Shown here piece by piece: positions 55,263 through 64,000 of a stretch of 64,000 nt of DNA (position 1 is its first letter; each line of letters starts with the position of its first letter). This DNA comes from Marinobacter sp. EhC06 (GTDB taxonomy: Bacteria; Pseudomonadota; Gammaproteobacteria; Pseudomonadales; Oleiphilaceae): the NCBI RefSeq assembly GCF_001650915.1, contig NZ_LXYO01000001.1, positions 475,879 through 539,878 on the forward strand. The letters run 5' to 3'. Below the pieces are notes generated by a model. That model was not told the origin of the DNA. It worked only from the letters and a program-made list of their open reading frames with translations, and searched no databases. Position numbers and translations under genes: made by a program.

Positions 55263-56576
55263 TTGCCCGAGAGCAGAAAGGACACCATCGACCAGCTTTA
55301 CAGCCTGATTGCCAACGAAGAAGATGCACGGGTCTGTAAAGACATACCGGAGGAGGCCTGTCGCGAGGTACCCCGTAATTTCTTCCTGATTCTCGCCAGC
55401 AACGTCCTGACCAAGCTGGGCGACCTGCTGATCAGCCCCAAAACCGTACTGGCCTGGCTGATGAGCGCCATCGGAGCACCCGCCCTGGTGGCCTGGCTGG
55501 TACCGATCCGGGAATCCGGCTCTCTAGTGCCACAAATGGTGATTGCAGCCTGGGTGCGCCGCAAACCTGTCCGCAAGTGGTTCTGGACCCTCGGAAGCTT
55601 CGGCCAGGCCGCCAGTGTTGTGGCCATGGCGGCCAGCATCTGGTTTTTCGAGGGTTATGCCGCAGGTTCCGGGATCATTGCAGCCCTCATTATGTTTTCC
55701 CTCGCCCGCGGATTCTGCTCGGTGTCCATGAAAGATGTGCAGGGCAAATGCATCCCGAAAACCCGGCGGGGAAGACTCGGCGGGCTGGCGTCCACCATTG
55801 GCGGCACCGCCACCGTTGTGTTGACCGCCCTGCTGTTCTGGGAACGCGGCGACCCGACGATTGCCTTTTACACAGTGCTCCTGCTTCTGGCAGGTGTGCT
55901 CTGGGTGATTGCCGGTTTTCTGTTTGCCGGAGTGGAAGAGTACGAAGGTGAAACAGGTGGTGGCGGCAACGCCATCAACGAGGCGTTCCGGAGCCTTTCC
56001 CTGCTCCACGACGATGTACCCTTCAGAAACTTCGTGATCACCCGAGCGCTATTGCTCTGCTCGGCCCTGGCGTCGCCCTACTTCGTGGTCCTTGCGCAGA
56101 AAGAATCCGACATTGGCTGGATGCTGGGTATCTTCCTGCTGGCCAGCAGTCTTGCCAGTTCGCTCAGTGCCAGCTTCTGGGGCTGGGCGGCGGACACCTC
56201 CAGTCGAAAAGTCATGATCCGTGGCGCTGCAATGGCCAGCGGTGTGTGCCTGATCGTCGGCTTCACCGCGCTCTTTATCGGGACGGAAATTGGCAGCGTC
56301 TGGTTTTACCCGATCGCCTTTTTTGTGCTGAGCATTGCCCATGCGGGCGTCAGGCTGGGGCGCAAAACCTATCTGGTGGATATGGCAGGGGGTAACAAGC
56401 GCACCGATTATACTGCAGTGAGCAACACGGTCATCGGTGTTCTGCTGCTTGTTACCGGCGGCCTGACCGCCCTCATATCAATGATTTCAGAGGTGGCGGT
56501 CATTATTGTCCTGGGCCTGATGGGGCTGGCCGGGATGGTCAGTGCCATACGGCTGAAAGAAGTCACCGAAGACTGA
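55263..56576 (+). CDS. Major facilitator superfamily transporter
   Basis: A 437-residue membrane protein of about 12 helices. The start is most likely the TTG at LPESRKDTIDQLYSLIANEED, with GGAGG eight bases upstream; an ATG 17 codons earlier is an alternative with a poorer site. TM segments include ILASNVLTKLGDLLISPKTVLAWLMSAIGAPALVAWLVPIRESGSLVPQM at the N-terminus. An MFS-type loop is VIAAWVRRKPVRKW. It follows the DUF1513 gene by about 80 bp and may be read from the iron operon promoter. It ends just before a bidirectional terminator. The substrate is unknown. Confidence 0.85.
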   Translation: MPESRKDTIDQLYSLIANEEDARVCKDIPEEACREVPRNFFLILASNVLTKLGDLLISPKTVLAWLMSAIGAPALVAWLVPIRESGSLVPQMVIAAWVRRKPVRKWFWTLGSFGQAASVVAMAASIWFFEGYAAGSGIIAALIMFSLARGFCSVSMKDVQGKCIPKTRRGRLGGLASTIGGTATVVLTALLFWERGDPTIAFYTVLLLLAGVLWVIAGFLFAGVEEYEGETGGGGNAINEAFRSLSLLHDDVPFRNFVITRALLLCSALASPYFVVLAQKESDIGWMLGIFLLASSLASSLSASFWGWAADTSSRKVMIRGAAMASGVCLIVGFTALFIGTEIGSVWFYPIAFFVLSIAHAGVRLGRKTYLVDMAGGNKRTDYTAVSNTVIGVLLLVTGGLTALISMISEVAVIIVLGLMGLAGMVSAIRLKEVTED

Positions 56577-56580
56577 AACG

Positions 56581-56609
56581 AAAAGAGCCGCTTTGGTAGC
56601 GGCTCTTTT
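56581..56609. terminator. Bidirectional Rho-independent terminator
   Basis: The symmetric stem aaaagagccgct / agcggctctttt with a five-base loop provides A and T runs for both directions. It lies between the converging MFS gene and the TSP3 lipoprotein gene. Confidence 0.9.
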
Positions 56610-56629
56610 CATTCTTGCCTGAATGTGTA

Positions 56630-58120
56630 TCAGGGCACTGACACGTCCGTTTTGCTCGCACAAACCGCGTGCACATTAACTTCATTGAGCAAAGACAGTA
56701 GCGATGGCGCAAACTCAATTTCAACGGAATCAAAGCGCTGCTCTGTCTGGAAAACAAGGAAGCTCGTGTCTGCTCCTGCGAGAAGACCGGACGCACCCAG
56801 CAGATCGAGATCCAGCACACCAGCACCAGAGCTCTCTTCCTGAACTTCCCCGTTAAGCCTGGTTCTCACGATCAGATCGCCGCCCAACAAGTCAGCCTGC
56901 AAAGCCTGAGCACTTTCGCTGAAGGCCACACCAAGAGCATTTGCACCAGGATAGGCAAAACCTGTGGTCGTCGCTACCCGCAAAGTCACAGTCGAAAGCC
57001 CCAGCAGATCGGTGTTCTGCATCGTCGCCACATTGGAGAGATCACTGTCTACCACATTGCCCGGAGACTGGACGTCGCAAAGAAGCCCAAACCCGAGCAG
57101 GCATCCGGACAGGTCTTTGGAGGCCTGGGCTGACAGGTCTGAGTCATTGGCGAGCAACGGTGTAAACTGTTCACCGTTAATTCCGCAGGCATATTCTGCA
57201 TCGTTTACAAGATCGCAGGCATCTCCGATGCCGTCACCATCGGTATCGGACTGATCGGAGTTGGCGACTCTAGGACAATTGTCTAGAGACTGACCGAGTG
57301 CGTCCTCGTTATTGATACCGTCACCATCTACATCAGAATCGCAGACGTCCCCGATACCATCGCCGTCGAGATCCTCCTGCCCCGGATTCGCTATGGCAGG
57401 ACAGTTATCGGCGCCGTTCGGAATACCATCGCTGTCGCCATCATTTTCACAGGCGTCGCCAACGCCATCACCGTCAGCATCTTCCTGACTCACGTTTGCT
57501 ACCAGAGGACAGTTATCGCCTCCGTCAGTGGAATCAATAACACTGAAGGTTCCGTCGCCATCATCGGCTTTATCGGCGACCGTATCGCCATCGGTATCGG
57601 TGTCGCAGGCGTCTCCGATCGAGTCAGCATCAAGATCGGACTGACCATCGTTCGGCGCCAAAGGGCAATTGTCTCCTCCGCTGGAAGGCGCCAGTGCTGA
57701 GAAACTCCCGTCCCCATTATCTACCTTGTCGTCAACGCCGTCGCCGTCAGCATCGGTGTCACAAACGTCGCCAAACAGATCTGAATCCCGGTTCGCCTGA
57801 TCGCTATTAGCAATATCGGGGCAATTATCCGAGCTATTCAGGATGCCATCGCTGTCCAGATCATTTGACGTCCCTATATCAGTATCGCAGGCGTCATCGA
57901 CTCCGTCAGCGTCCGCATCTACGCCGGTGCTGGCAACAGTCGGGCAGGAATCCTCATTATCGGGAACGCCATCCTGATCTGCATCAAATACCGTCGTGCC
58001 ACCATCGGAGCCGGAATCATCGGCTAACTCGGCTGGACTGCTGTCGGATCGGCATCCCGTTAAGCCGAAGATAAGAGCAACCAGAACTACCAAGGACCAT
58101 CTCATTGTTCTTGAATTCAT
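56630..58120 (-). CDS. Thrombospondin type-3 repeat lipoprotein (calcium-binding surface protein)
   Basis: A 496-residue lipoprotein: LIFGLTGC puts Cys23 at the lipid site; I start at MNSRTMRWSL rather than a GTG three codons upstream. Residues about 45-300 hold about eleven acidic DxDxDG calcium-binding repeats of thrombospondin type 3, many followed by a CP..AN or DACD cysteine motif (for example DADGDGVGDACEN). The last about 190 residues (from YACGINGEQFTPLLAND) form a separate Leu-rich beta-like domain that I do not recognise. It shares strand and a 16-bp gap with an OmpA-family gene upstream, so both likely act at the outer surface. Confidence 0.9.
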   Translation of the reverse strand: MNSRTMRWSLVVLVALIFGLTGCRSDSSPAELADDSGSDGGTTVFDADQDGVPDNEDSCPTVASTGVDADADGVDDACDTDIGTSNDLDSDGILNSSDNCPDIANSDQANRDSDLFGDVCDTDADGDGVDDKVDNGDGSFSALAPSSGGDNCPLAPNDGQSDLDADSIGDACDTDTDGDTVADKADDGDGTFSVIDSTDGGDNCPLVANVSQEDADGDGVGDACENDGDSDGIPNGADNCPAIANPGQEDLDGDGIGDVCDSDVDGDGINNEDALGQSLDNCPRVANSDQSDTDGDGIGDACDLVNDAEYACGINGEQFTPLLANDSDLSAQASKDLSGCLLGFGLLCDVQSPGNVVDSDLSNVATMQNTDLLGLSTVTLRVATTTGFAYPGANALGVAFSESAQALQADLLGGDLIVRTRLNGEVQEESSGAGVLDLDLLGASGLLAGADTSFLVFQTEQRFDSVEIEFAPSLLSLLNEVNVHAVCASKTDVSVP

Positions 58121-58136
58121 CTTTTCCACCCCACGC

Positions 58137-59207
58137 TCACTCGGAAATCACGTTGAACTCGACACGACGATTGCGCTCTCGTCCTTCTTCGGTTCCATTA
58201 CTCCGGACTGGTCTGGCTTCGCCATACCCCTTGGCTTCCAATCGTTCCGGGGCTACCCCCAGATCAACCAGATAGTTGCGGACAGAGTCAGCCCGTTCCT
58301 GGGAAAGCGTGAGGTTATAGCTCTCCGCCCCGACGCTGTCTGTATGCCCTGCAAGTTCAACCCGAAGATCAGGCTGGCCCTTCAGGGCATCCGCGGTCTT
58401 AACCAGGATGTCCTTTGCATTGGCCGTCAGGCGAGCAGAGTTAAACTCGAAAGAGACACCCAGGAGAACAACGCTCTGCGCCTTGTCAGTCTCAACACAG
58501 CCAACCGAGTTCACCTGCAGCCCTTTGAGCGTGTTCGGGCATTGATCTACGCCATCCACTACCCCGTCCTCATCTGAATCCGCCATTCCGACAAGCTTCT
58601 CTTTCTCCACAACCACTGGTTTCTCGATGTACTGGATCTTTTCAACAACCTGGCGCTGCGTAGCCCCCAGAGGGAGGGTTATTCCGGCTGAAAGGTGGAC
58701 ATCTGAAAGGCCATCGTCAAAGGAGTCGTACAGATATCTGACCTCGGCCCGGAACCTCAGCCCGAAGTCAGTAGTGGGCGACGTCAGAAAACCCGCACCG
58801 AGGTTCCCGTAACCGCCAATTTCGCTTTCGTCATGATTCGCCACATCGTTCCTGGAGACGCCAAGCCCGGCGAGTGCAAAAGGCGTGAAACCTCTGTTTC
58901 GAAACAGCCGATAAGACATATCGATGCCAGCAGCTTGATGGTAATAGTCCGTCAATCCGGTACGCCCTGTCTCAAAGATACCGGCAGAAACCGTTGGCTC
59001 CAGCCACCAGTATTCTCCCAGCTGTTTACCGTAGCTGACTCTGAACGCCGTGCCGTATTCATCCGTTCGATCATCATCCGCGATGATGTAAGATCCCATG
59101 ATCGACAGGTCGTTTCGGTATTCCAGCGTCTCTGCAGCAAGCCCTGCTGAAGCGAACGCAAGGAACAGGATTGGCAGCGGGGTGGATAGTTTTCGTGCTT
59201 TACTCAT
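58137..59207 (-). CDS. OmpA-family outer-membrane protein with a TSP3-like linker
   Basis: A 356-residue protein. I start at MSKARKLSTPLPILFLAFASAGLAAE, giving a clean signal peptide; 49 further in-frame codons upstream are improbable. The N-terminal half (about 25-190) is beta-barrel-like with alternating aromatic residues (NLGAGFLTSPTTDFGLRFRAEVRYLYD). A single calcium-type motif, DSDEDGVVDGVDQCPNT, joins it to a C-terminal OmpA peptidoglycan-binding domain (VELAGHTDSVGAESYNLTLSQERADSVRNYL, EGRERNRRVEF). It lies upstream of the TSP3 lipoprotein gene with 16 bp between them. Confidence 0.92.
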   Translation of the reverse strand: MSKARKLSTPLPILFLAFASAGLAAETLEYRNDLSIMGSYIIADDDRTDEYGTAFRVSYGKQLGEYWWLEPTVSAGIFETGRTGLTDYYHQAAGIDMSYRLFRNRGFTPFALAGLGVSRNDVANHDESEIGGYGNLGAGFLTSPTTDFGLRFRAEVRYLYDSFDDGLSDVHLSAGITLPLGATQRQVVEKIQYIEKPVVVEKEKLVGMADSDEDGVVDGVDQCPNTLKGLQVNSVGCVETDKAQSVVLLGVSFEFNSARLTANAKDILVKTADALKGQPDLRVELAGHTDSVGAESYNLTLSQERADSVRNYLVDLGVAPERLEAKGYGEARPVRSNGTEEGRERNRRVEFNVISE

Positions 59208-59458
59208 GCTCTCAATTCCTCTCTTGTTGTCATTGTCTCCACCCCGGAAGAGAGGTATGCGATCAATGCGCTTCGAGGTTAAGAAAGCTGGTGTGGTGGC
59301 ACGATGGCCGAAATTTCCAGGATTCCCGTCAAAAATGACACCCTGTGGGGCCAAGAAGATTCATGTCGAGGAGGCCCAAAACAATAAGGCTTTGATTGTC
59401 AAATGGATGTGGTAACAGGCAAGCGGGGAGTTGGAATGCCCTTTCTAGAACTGAATAC

Positions 59459-59491
59459 TGTCAGGCAAACGAAATTTTACATTGCCTGACA
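59459..59491. other. 10-bp inverted repeat in the gap upstream of the OmpA gene
   Basis: Perfect arms tgtcaggcaa / ttgcctgaca with a 13-base AT-rich loop lie in the 321-bp gap between the small DUF4870 gene and the OmpA gene. It could be an operator or a weak stem; the rest of the gap shows no gene and no clear promoter. Confidence 0.35.
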
Positions 59492-59528
59492 ATATTACTC
59501 GAAATGCTTTCCAAACGTTGCGATTCGT

Positions 59529-59894
59529 TCAGGCGGGGGGTTTACCGTCATTCAGAGCCAGGGCCCCTTTCACAATCCGGTAGATGATCCAGATAGAAAT
59601 ACCAAGGAGAATAAACCAGCCGATGATAATCGGCGTGGTCACTATGCCAATCACGGTCCAGAGCAGGCCGATCCAGAAGGTGCGAATCTGCCAGCGGAAG
59701 TGCCGCTCCACCCAGGTATTACGTACGTCGTCCAATTTGACGTAGTTGATGATCACGCCCACCAGACCGGTGATGCCTCCTACGAAAAAAGACAGCGCCT
59801 GAAGGATGTAGACCACCACCGCCAGGTTACGCGCCGGGTCACTTCGGCGGGAGGCGGGGTCCGTGTCGGCAGGAATAAACTCCGGTTCGGCCAA
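59529..59894 (-). CDS. DUF4870-type small membrane protein
   Basis: A 121-residue protein with three hydrophobic segments (LAVVVYILQALSFFVGGITGLVGVIINYV, TFWIGLLWTVIGIVTTPIIIGWFILLG, ISIWIIYRIVKG). The loop VERHFRWQIRTFWIG and the end RIVKGALALNDGKP are typical of the DUF4870/YccF-like family. Function is unknown. It lies 68 bp downstream of the regulatory gap of the chemoreceptor gene region and is read in the same direction as that receptor. Confidence 0.85.
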   Translation of the reverse strand: MAEPEFIPADTDPASRRSDPARNLAVVVYILQALSFFVGGITGLVGVIINYVKLDDVRNTWVERHFRWQIRTFWIGLLWTVIGIVTTPIIIGWFILLGISIWIIYRIVKGALALNDGKPPA

Positions 59895-59962
59895 GACAAG
59901 TCTCCTATTGATCTGTTAACCCGAGTCTACCACAGGCCCCGTGACCGATAATCCTGCCGCGG

Positions 59963-61603
59963 TCAGTGATTGTCCGGACGGTAACCCAGGCGGAAACCGC
60001 CCCAATGCTTGCCATTCACATAGATCGGCACTGAGAGATCATGCATGATTTCGCCGGTATCTCGACGGTAGGTTTGCAAAAGCATGTTCTCGGTGTGCGT
60101 TCCACAACGGATGCCTGTCCGGTCGTTGAACAGCCGCTTGCTCCGGCTCTTCACCAGATCCACCTTCGGATCTCCGGTCGGTGCGTGGGCGAAATCCCGG
60201 TTGTGGGTCGGTACATACCCGTCAGGCGCAGCGACTATGGCAAAGACGATGGCCTCATGTGCATTCTTCACCTGCTCCTGAATGGCCGGCAGATACTGGT
60301 CGGTAAACGTGTCAAAGCTGCTGGAGTATTTCGGAGGATGCGTGTTCGGTATGGGAGTGCGCTTCTTGTCGAACAGCGCGCTTTCGGAAAGCTTGCCTTC
60401 GCGGATGGCCTGTTCAAAGAGCTGACCAATCTGGTCAGCACCGGCCCTGGCCTGATCGAAGAAGGGGCGGTGATAGCTGGCTTCGCTGTTCAAGGCAAAT
60501 GAAGCATTGGCTTTCTCCGCCAGCTCCATAAGCGTCGCAGCCTGTTCTGCGAGTGAAGAAACACTGGTATCACTTTCGGAGATCTGGTCCCGCACCGTTT
60601 CAATGGCCGAAAACACCTGGGTCAGGCTCTGCTCGTTGTTCTGGTCGATCTCGGCAATTCGGGCTACTTGCTGCTGAACCCGGTCCGACTGAGAACTAAT
60701 CTGGTCCAATCGCTCGCCCACGCTCTCAACAGAGGTGAGCCCCTCCTCGATGCTGCGGGCGAGGTCTTCAATGCGGGACACGATCAGCGTGGTATCGGAC
60801 CGTATTTCTTCCAGAGTTTCCGCCACTTCCCCTGTCGCCTGGGCGGTTCGACCAGCGAGCTGGCGCACTTCGTCGGCCACCACCGCAAAGCCGCGACCCT
60901 GGTCACCTGCCCTGGCCGCTTCGATGGCGGCATTGAGGGCAAGCAGGTTGGTTTGCTCTGCAATGCCCTGGATCGTGGTGGTCACCCCCTGGATCTTGTT
61001 GGACTTCTCGTTCAGCTCCTGGATCAGGCGCAGGTTTTCCCCTGACTGCTGGTGCACCGCCCGCACACTGTCTATGGCAGAGATCAGGGCTTCACGACCT
61101 TCGGTGCTGACCTGTTTGTTCTGCAGTGCCATGGTGGCTGCATCCGTGGCCTGCTCCGAGGACTCCCGGACGGTCTCGGTGATTTGGCCGGCGTATTCGG
61201 CCATCTGGGCGGTTTCTTCAACCTGTCGGTCAAGCCGGAGCTTCAGTTGATCGGCTGCAAAAGACACCTGGGCCGCGGAGATAGCGTTCTTATCGGCGCT
61301 CCCGGACAGCGTCTCCACCAACGCACGCCCCGCCCTGGCATCGGCAAGCAGTTGGCGGCACTGGGCCTGCAGCGGATGATCATCAGCCAGAGTGCCATCA
61401 TTCAGCGCTTTGAGGCCTCGCTCCGTTGGCTCCAACACCCTGACAATGAGGAAGCCGCCAGCAGCCACCAGGCCGACGACAAGCCCGATCAGAATCGACG
61501 CAGGTTCCAGGCCTAGCAAAGGCGCCACCACTGCACAGACGACTGCAAGAACAACGGCAACCGCCACCCCCCATAGAACTGAAGCCCGATCCAGTAAGCC
61601 CAT
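59963..61603 (-). CDS. Methyl-accepting chemotaxis protein with C-terminal sensory-like extension
   Basis: A 546-residue receptor. The N-terminus has two closely spaced TM helices (about 8-28 and 33-53) with almost no periplasmic domain. The signalling coiled coil (about 100-350) holds the hairpin tip [42 protein letters not shown]. After it comes an unusual soluble extension of about 160 residues ([102 protein letters not shown]). This resembles Cache/PAS-type ligand domains and so may be a cytoplasmic sensor. No che genes adjoin it. Confidence 0.9.
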   Translation of the reverse strand: MGLLDRASVLWGVAVAVVLAVVCAVVAPLLGLEPASILIGLVVGLVAAGGFLIVRVLEPTERGLKALNDGTLADDHPLQAQCRQLLADARAGRALVETLSGSADKNAISAAQVSFAADQLKLRLDRQVEETAQMAEYAGQITETVRESSEQATDAATMALQNKQVSTEGREALISAIDSVRAVHQQSGENLRLIQELNEKSNKIQGVTTTIQGIAEQTNLLALNAAIEAARAGDQGRGFAVVADEVRQLAGRTAQATGEVAETLEEIRSDTTLIVSRIEDLARSIEEGLTSVESVGERLDQISSQSDRVQQQVARIAEIDQNNEQSLTQVFSAIETVRDQISESDTSVSSLAEQAATLMELAEKANASFALNSEASYHRPFFDQARAGADQIGQLFEQAIREGKLSESALFDKKRTPIPNTHPPKYSSSFDTFTDQYLPAIQEQVKNAHEAIVFAIVAAPDGYVPTHNRDFAHAPTGDPKVDLVKSRSKRLFNDRTGIRCGTHTENMLLQTYRRDTGEIMHDLSVPIYVNGKHWGGFRLGYRPDNH

Positions 61604-61663
61604 AGAAACCTCTTCTTTTTCGTTGCTTCTGCAAACATTTTGTTATTAAAGGCCATTGTGGAG

Positions 61664-61702
61664 ACTAAAGAATTGACATGAGTTTATAACTCATACTTTA
61701 GT
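61664..61702. promoter_or_regulatory. Nested dyads upstream of the chemoreceptor gene
   Basis: Two nested inverted repeats share one centre region: actaaag / ctttagt outside and atgagtt-tat-aactcat inside. They lie about 60 bp before the start of the leftward chemoreceptor gene, in an AT-rich stretch, so an operator or overlapping promoter is likely. The regulator is unknown. Confidence 0.4.
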
Positions 61703-61744
61703 GTATTTATTAGTCATATCGGCGGGGAATAGCGTTTCTGAAAC

Positions 61745-61795
61745 AAAAAACCGCAAACCCGACTCACTCTGTTACCGAGCGGGCCGGGTTTGCGG
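61745..61795 (-). terminator. Rho-independent terminator of the phoX-like gene
   Basis: An eleven-bp stem (ccgcaaacccg / cgggtttgcgg) with a 23-base loop is followed on the minus strand by six T. It lies about 30 bp past the stop codon of the PhoX-family gene. Confidence 0.85.
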
Positions 61796-61822
61796 TGTTC
61801 AGATGACTACTTCGGCGTTGGC

Positions 61823-63826
61823 TCAGGCGCCAATAATGCCTCCGTCGTCCTTGGTAACGATGACAGTTGCATCACGCGGGCGCGGATCATTGGAATCCGG
61901 CCAGTTACCGTCAGGGTGCTGGATGTTGACGAACATGGTCTTCACATCCGGCGTGGAGACAACGCCGGTAACCTCACAACCAACGGGCCCAACAAAGAAG
62001 CGCTTGATTTCACGGGTCTCCGGGTTGGCAGCCAGCATCATGTTGTTCTGGTACGGCGCGGCATCAGAGCCGTCGGTCTGGATCCAGAGACGACCGTTGT
62101 AGTCGAACCACAGGCCATCCGGGCTGTTGAAGATGTTGTCGTCGGTAAGAGATACGATGACCTCGTCATCAACCACGGTTTCCGTACCCTGCTCGCCGGC
62201 GAACACGAAGATATCCCAGTCGAAGCTGGTGGCGGTGTGGTCGTTGCCTTGCTCGCTCCAGCGGATGATGTGGCCAGTGCGGTTATTGGCGTTCGGGTTG
62301 GCCGCATTAACCTGTTCCTCTGTCCGGCGGGAATTGTTGGTCAGGGTGAAATACACCTGGCCTGAATTCGGGTCAACCGCACCCCATTCCGGACGGTCCA
62401 TCGGGGTTGCACCGGCAATATCGGCGGCCAGACGTGTGTTCAACAGAACATCAGCCTGGTTCTCAAAGCCGTCGAAGGCGACGTCGCCAACCGTGGTTCC
62501 AACCGCAGCATCAACCTTGGCCTTGAACTCGGCATCGTCGAGGTCCAGAGACAGCCAGTCGCCGGAGCCGTCATCGTTGAAGCGAGCAACGTACAAGGTG
62601 CCTTCATCGAGGAGGTATCCACCCGCTGTGGCGGCGTAGTAAGGCTTGGACGATACAAACTTGTAGATGTATTCGAACCGGGAGTCATCGCCTGAGTAAC
62701 AAACCACCGGCTCGCCTTCCTTGACCGGGGCGAAGATCACACCCTCGTGGCCGAATCGGCCCAGAGCAGTGCGCTTCTGCGGCTTGCTTTCAGGAGTAAA
62801 CGGATCGATTTCAACCATGTAGCCGTAAGTGTTGGCCTCGTTGCGATAGTCATCGGCAGCTGTTGCGCCAATAGTGCTTACATTGAATCGAACGTACTGG
62901 TCCTCAGCACTGTCGGCCAATTCCCAGTCATAACGACTGGAACTGCCCACGCCGTGGCGGGTCTGCTCGCGGGGCTGTGATTCGTCACTGTTGGCAAAAT
63001 AGCCGTGCCAGTTTTCTTCAGCCGCGAGGTAGGTTCCCCAAGGTGTCGGCCCCATTGCACAGTTGTTAAGCGTGCCGCGGGTCTCGGTTGCATCCGGGCT
63101 GTACTTGGTGATCAGCTTGCTGTAGCCGCGAACCGGTCCACGAACATCCATCTCGGTGTTACCGGTGATACGACGGTTGAATGGGCTGCCAAACACAATG
63201 TCCCACTTGCCGTTGGTGTCCCGCTTGATGTGTACGACAGAAACACCGTGAGCTGCGATTTCCTTGCGAACTTCGTCCGCAGGGCGCATATCGTTCACAT
63301 AGGTGGCTCCGTTGGCATGCAACGCGCCCTGGGCGATGTACTCATGGTTCATCACCAAAAGGCCTTCGGTTGAGCTGTTGCCGCCAGCCTTCTGGTCAAT
63401 CGGGAAGAAGTGCACGCCGTCGTGGTGCATGCCCACCTGCTGCTCCTGCTCCGCACCGGTGTTGGTGCCATCAGGCTTATATTCAGGGTAAGACCCGGTG
63501 ATGGGAGTGCCCCAGGGGAGGAATGTTTCGGAGGAGTAGCCTTCCGGAACAACCACCTCGTTGGCCGTTGATGTCGGGACCGCCTTGAAGCCAATATCCG
63601 TGCTGGACACGTTGCTGCTGGTGGTACTGTCGTCGCTGTCGCTGCCACAGCCGGCCAGCCCCAGACCCATGACGCTGGCGAGAGCAGCACCTACGCTGCC
63701 TTTCATCACGGTACGGCGCTGCATGCGCGCGGCCAGGACCTGGTGAAAGGGGGTGTTTTCAGTGTGGTTGACTACCGGCTCGTAGTTGGGATCCAGATAA
63801 TTGGGATCAAGGTCGTGCTTAGCCAT
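61823..63826 (-). CDS. PhoX-family (DUF839) Tat-exported phosphatase
   Basis: A 667-residue secreted metallo-enzyme starting MAKHDLDPNYLDPNYEPVVNH, with GAGAGG upstream. A twin-arginine signal (MQRRTVMKGS at about 36-45) ends in a lipobox-like LAGC. The PhoX/DUF839 features include AAEENWHGYFAN, GRFGHEGVIFAPVKEGEPVVCYSGDDSRFEYIYKFVS, DRPEWGAVDPNSGQVYFTLTNNSRR and FNSPDGLWFDYNGRLWIQTDGSD. Members hydrolyse phosphomonoesters with calcium and iron cofactors and help marine bacteria acquire phosphate. The stop codon lies in the loop of a small hairpin. The start is normal for the family. Confidence 0.9.
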   Translation of the reverse strand: MAKHDLDPNYLDPNYEPVVNHTENTPFHQVLAARMQRRTVMKGSVGAALASVMGLGLAGCGSDSDDSTTSSNVSSTDIGFKAVPTSTANEVVVPEGYSSETFLPWGTPITGSYPEYKPDGTNTGAEQEQQVGMHHDGVHFFPIDQKAGGNSSTEGLLVMNHEYIAQGALHANGATYVNDMRPADEVRKEIAAHGVSVVHIKRDTNGKWDIVFGSPFNRRITGNTEMDVRGPVRGYSKLITKYSPDATETRGTLNNCAMGPTPWGTYLAAEENWHGYFANSDESQPREQTRHGVGSSSRYDWELADSAEDQYVRFNVSTIGATAADDYRNEANTYGYMVEIDPFTPESKPQKRTALGRFGHEGVIFAPVKEGEPVVCYSGDDSRFEYIYKFVSSKPYYAATAGGYLLDEGTLYVARFNDDGSGDWLSLDLDDAEFKAKVDAAVGTTVGDVAFDGFENQADVLLNTRLAADIAGATPMDRPEWGAVDPNSGQVYFTLTNNSRRTEEQVNAANPNANNRTGHIIRWSEQGNDHTATSFDWDIFVFAGEQGTETVVDDEVIVSLTDDNIFNSPDGLWFDYNGRLWIQTDGSDAAPYQNNMMLAANPETREIKRFFVGPVGCEVTGVVSTPDVKTMFVNIQHPDGNWPDSNDPRPRDATVIVTKDDGGIIGA

Positions 63827-63890
63827 GTTATTGCCTCTCTCAAAAAAACAGCGGGTCAATGTTGTTGAGAGGCCAGTTTCGGCGGGAAAT

Positions 63891-63897
63891 ATGACAG
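63891..63897 (-). promoter_or_regulatory. Half Pho-box-like motif upstream of the phoX-like gene
   Basis: On the minus strand the heptamer CTGTCAT matches one half-repeat of the PhoB-binding consensus, about 65 bp before the start codon. The second repeat is poorly conserved, so this is only a hint of phosphate control. Confidence 0.25.
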
Positions 63898-64000
63898 TAA
63901 GCGGAAGTTAAAAAGACAAATTCGTTAACATTAGTTTACAAGAGCTGACGCCGGGGTAGAGCCTGTAAATAAATCTGTGTAACTGCCCACCTCACTATAG

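Noticed and set aside
63860..64000. Full Pho box upstream of the phoX-like gene
   Set aside because: Only one good half-repeat (CTGTCAT) is visible; the second repeat does not match.

Overview
The window looks like chromosomal DNA of a marine gammaproteobacterium, most likely Marinobacter or a close relative. That is an inference from gene content, GC-rich codon use and the gene neighbourhoods: a ParE/ParC topoisomerase IV pair, a complete acyclic-terpene (atu) operon, DUF1513/imelysin iron genes, PhoX and TRAP transporters. I see no rRNA, tRNA, CRISPR array, prophage or insertion sequence with a transposase. parC runs off the left edge; the right edge falls in the region upstream of a phoX-like gene.

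Layout. 0-14.4 kb: parC (partial), a small membrane protein, a chemoreceptor, a cytochrome b561/YceI pair, a gap holding a very short transcription unit (15-codon ORF plus terminator), an EAL phosphodiesterase, an SLC13/RCK permease, parE, then a lipoprotein subtilisin translationally coupled to a PrcB-like lipoprotein. 14.5-18.7 kb: an unusual TRAP-type transport cluster (long permease, DUF6091-type binding protein, lipoprotein). 18.9-31.6 kb: atuR divergent from atuABCDEFGH, in the same order as I recall for Pseudomonas aeruginosa. Together these genes would activate citronellol/geraniol-derived acids to CoA esters, dehydrogenate, carboxylate and hydrate them, and feed the leucine/isovalerate route (not in this window).

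The most striking feature is in the atu locus. Seven copies of a roughly 105-115 bp palindromic element sit in its intergenic gaps and just after atuH, and I found none elsewhere in the window. Each has a conserved core of about 52-55 nt that folds into two mini-hairpins with CATGGATG-type tips. Around the core lie 23-30 bp inverted arms that are perfect or nearly perfect. The outer arm sequence is different in every copy, yet the two arms of each copy still match. Core stems differ between copies by paired, compensatory changes.

32-50 kb: quinone oxidoreductase, membrane-anchored BLUF photoreceptor, TRIC channel, purine salvage (azgA-apt), FAH-family protein, ABC1/UbiB-like kinase, a sirtuin coupled to a D-2-hydroxyglutarate dehydrogenase divergent from serA, an OmpA lipoprotein, two alpha/beta hydrolases, a GIY-YIG protein, a DMT exporter, an orphan TRAP binding lipoprotein, and an rlmJ-unknown-mscS operon. 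50-56.6 kb: an iron-type operon (imelysin, di-heme oxidoreductase, second imelysin, DUF1513) behind a 13/19 Fur-box match, then an MFS transporter. 56.6-64 kb: a calcium-repeat (TSP3) lipoprotein with an OmpA partner, a small DUF4870 protein, a chemoreceptor with a C-terminal sensory-like extension, and a Tat-exported PhoX-family phosphatase.
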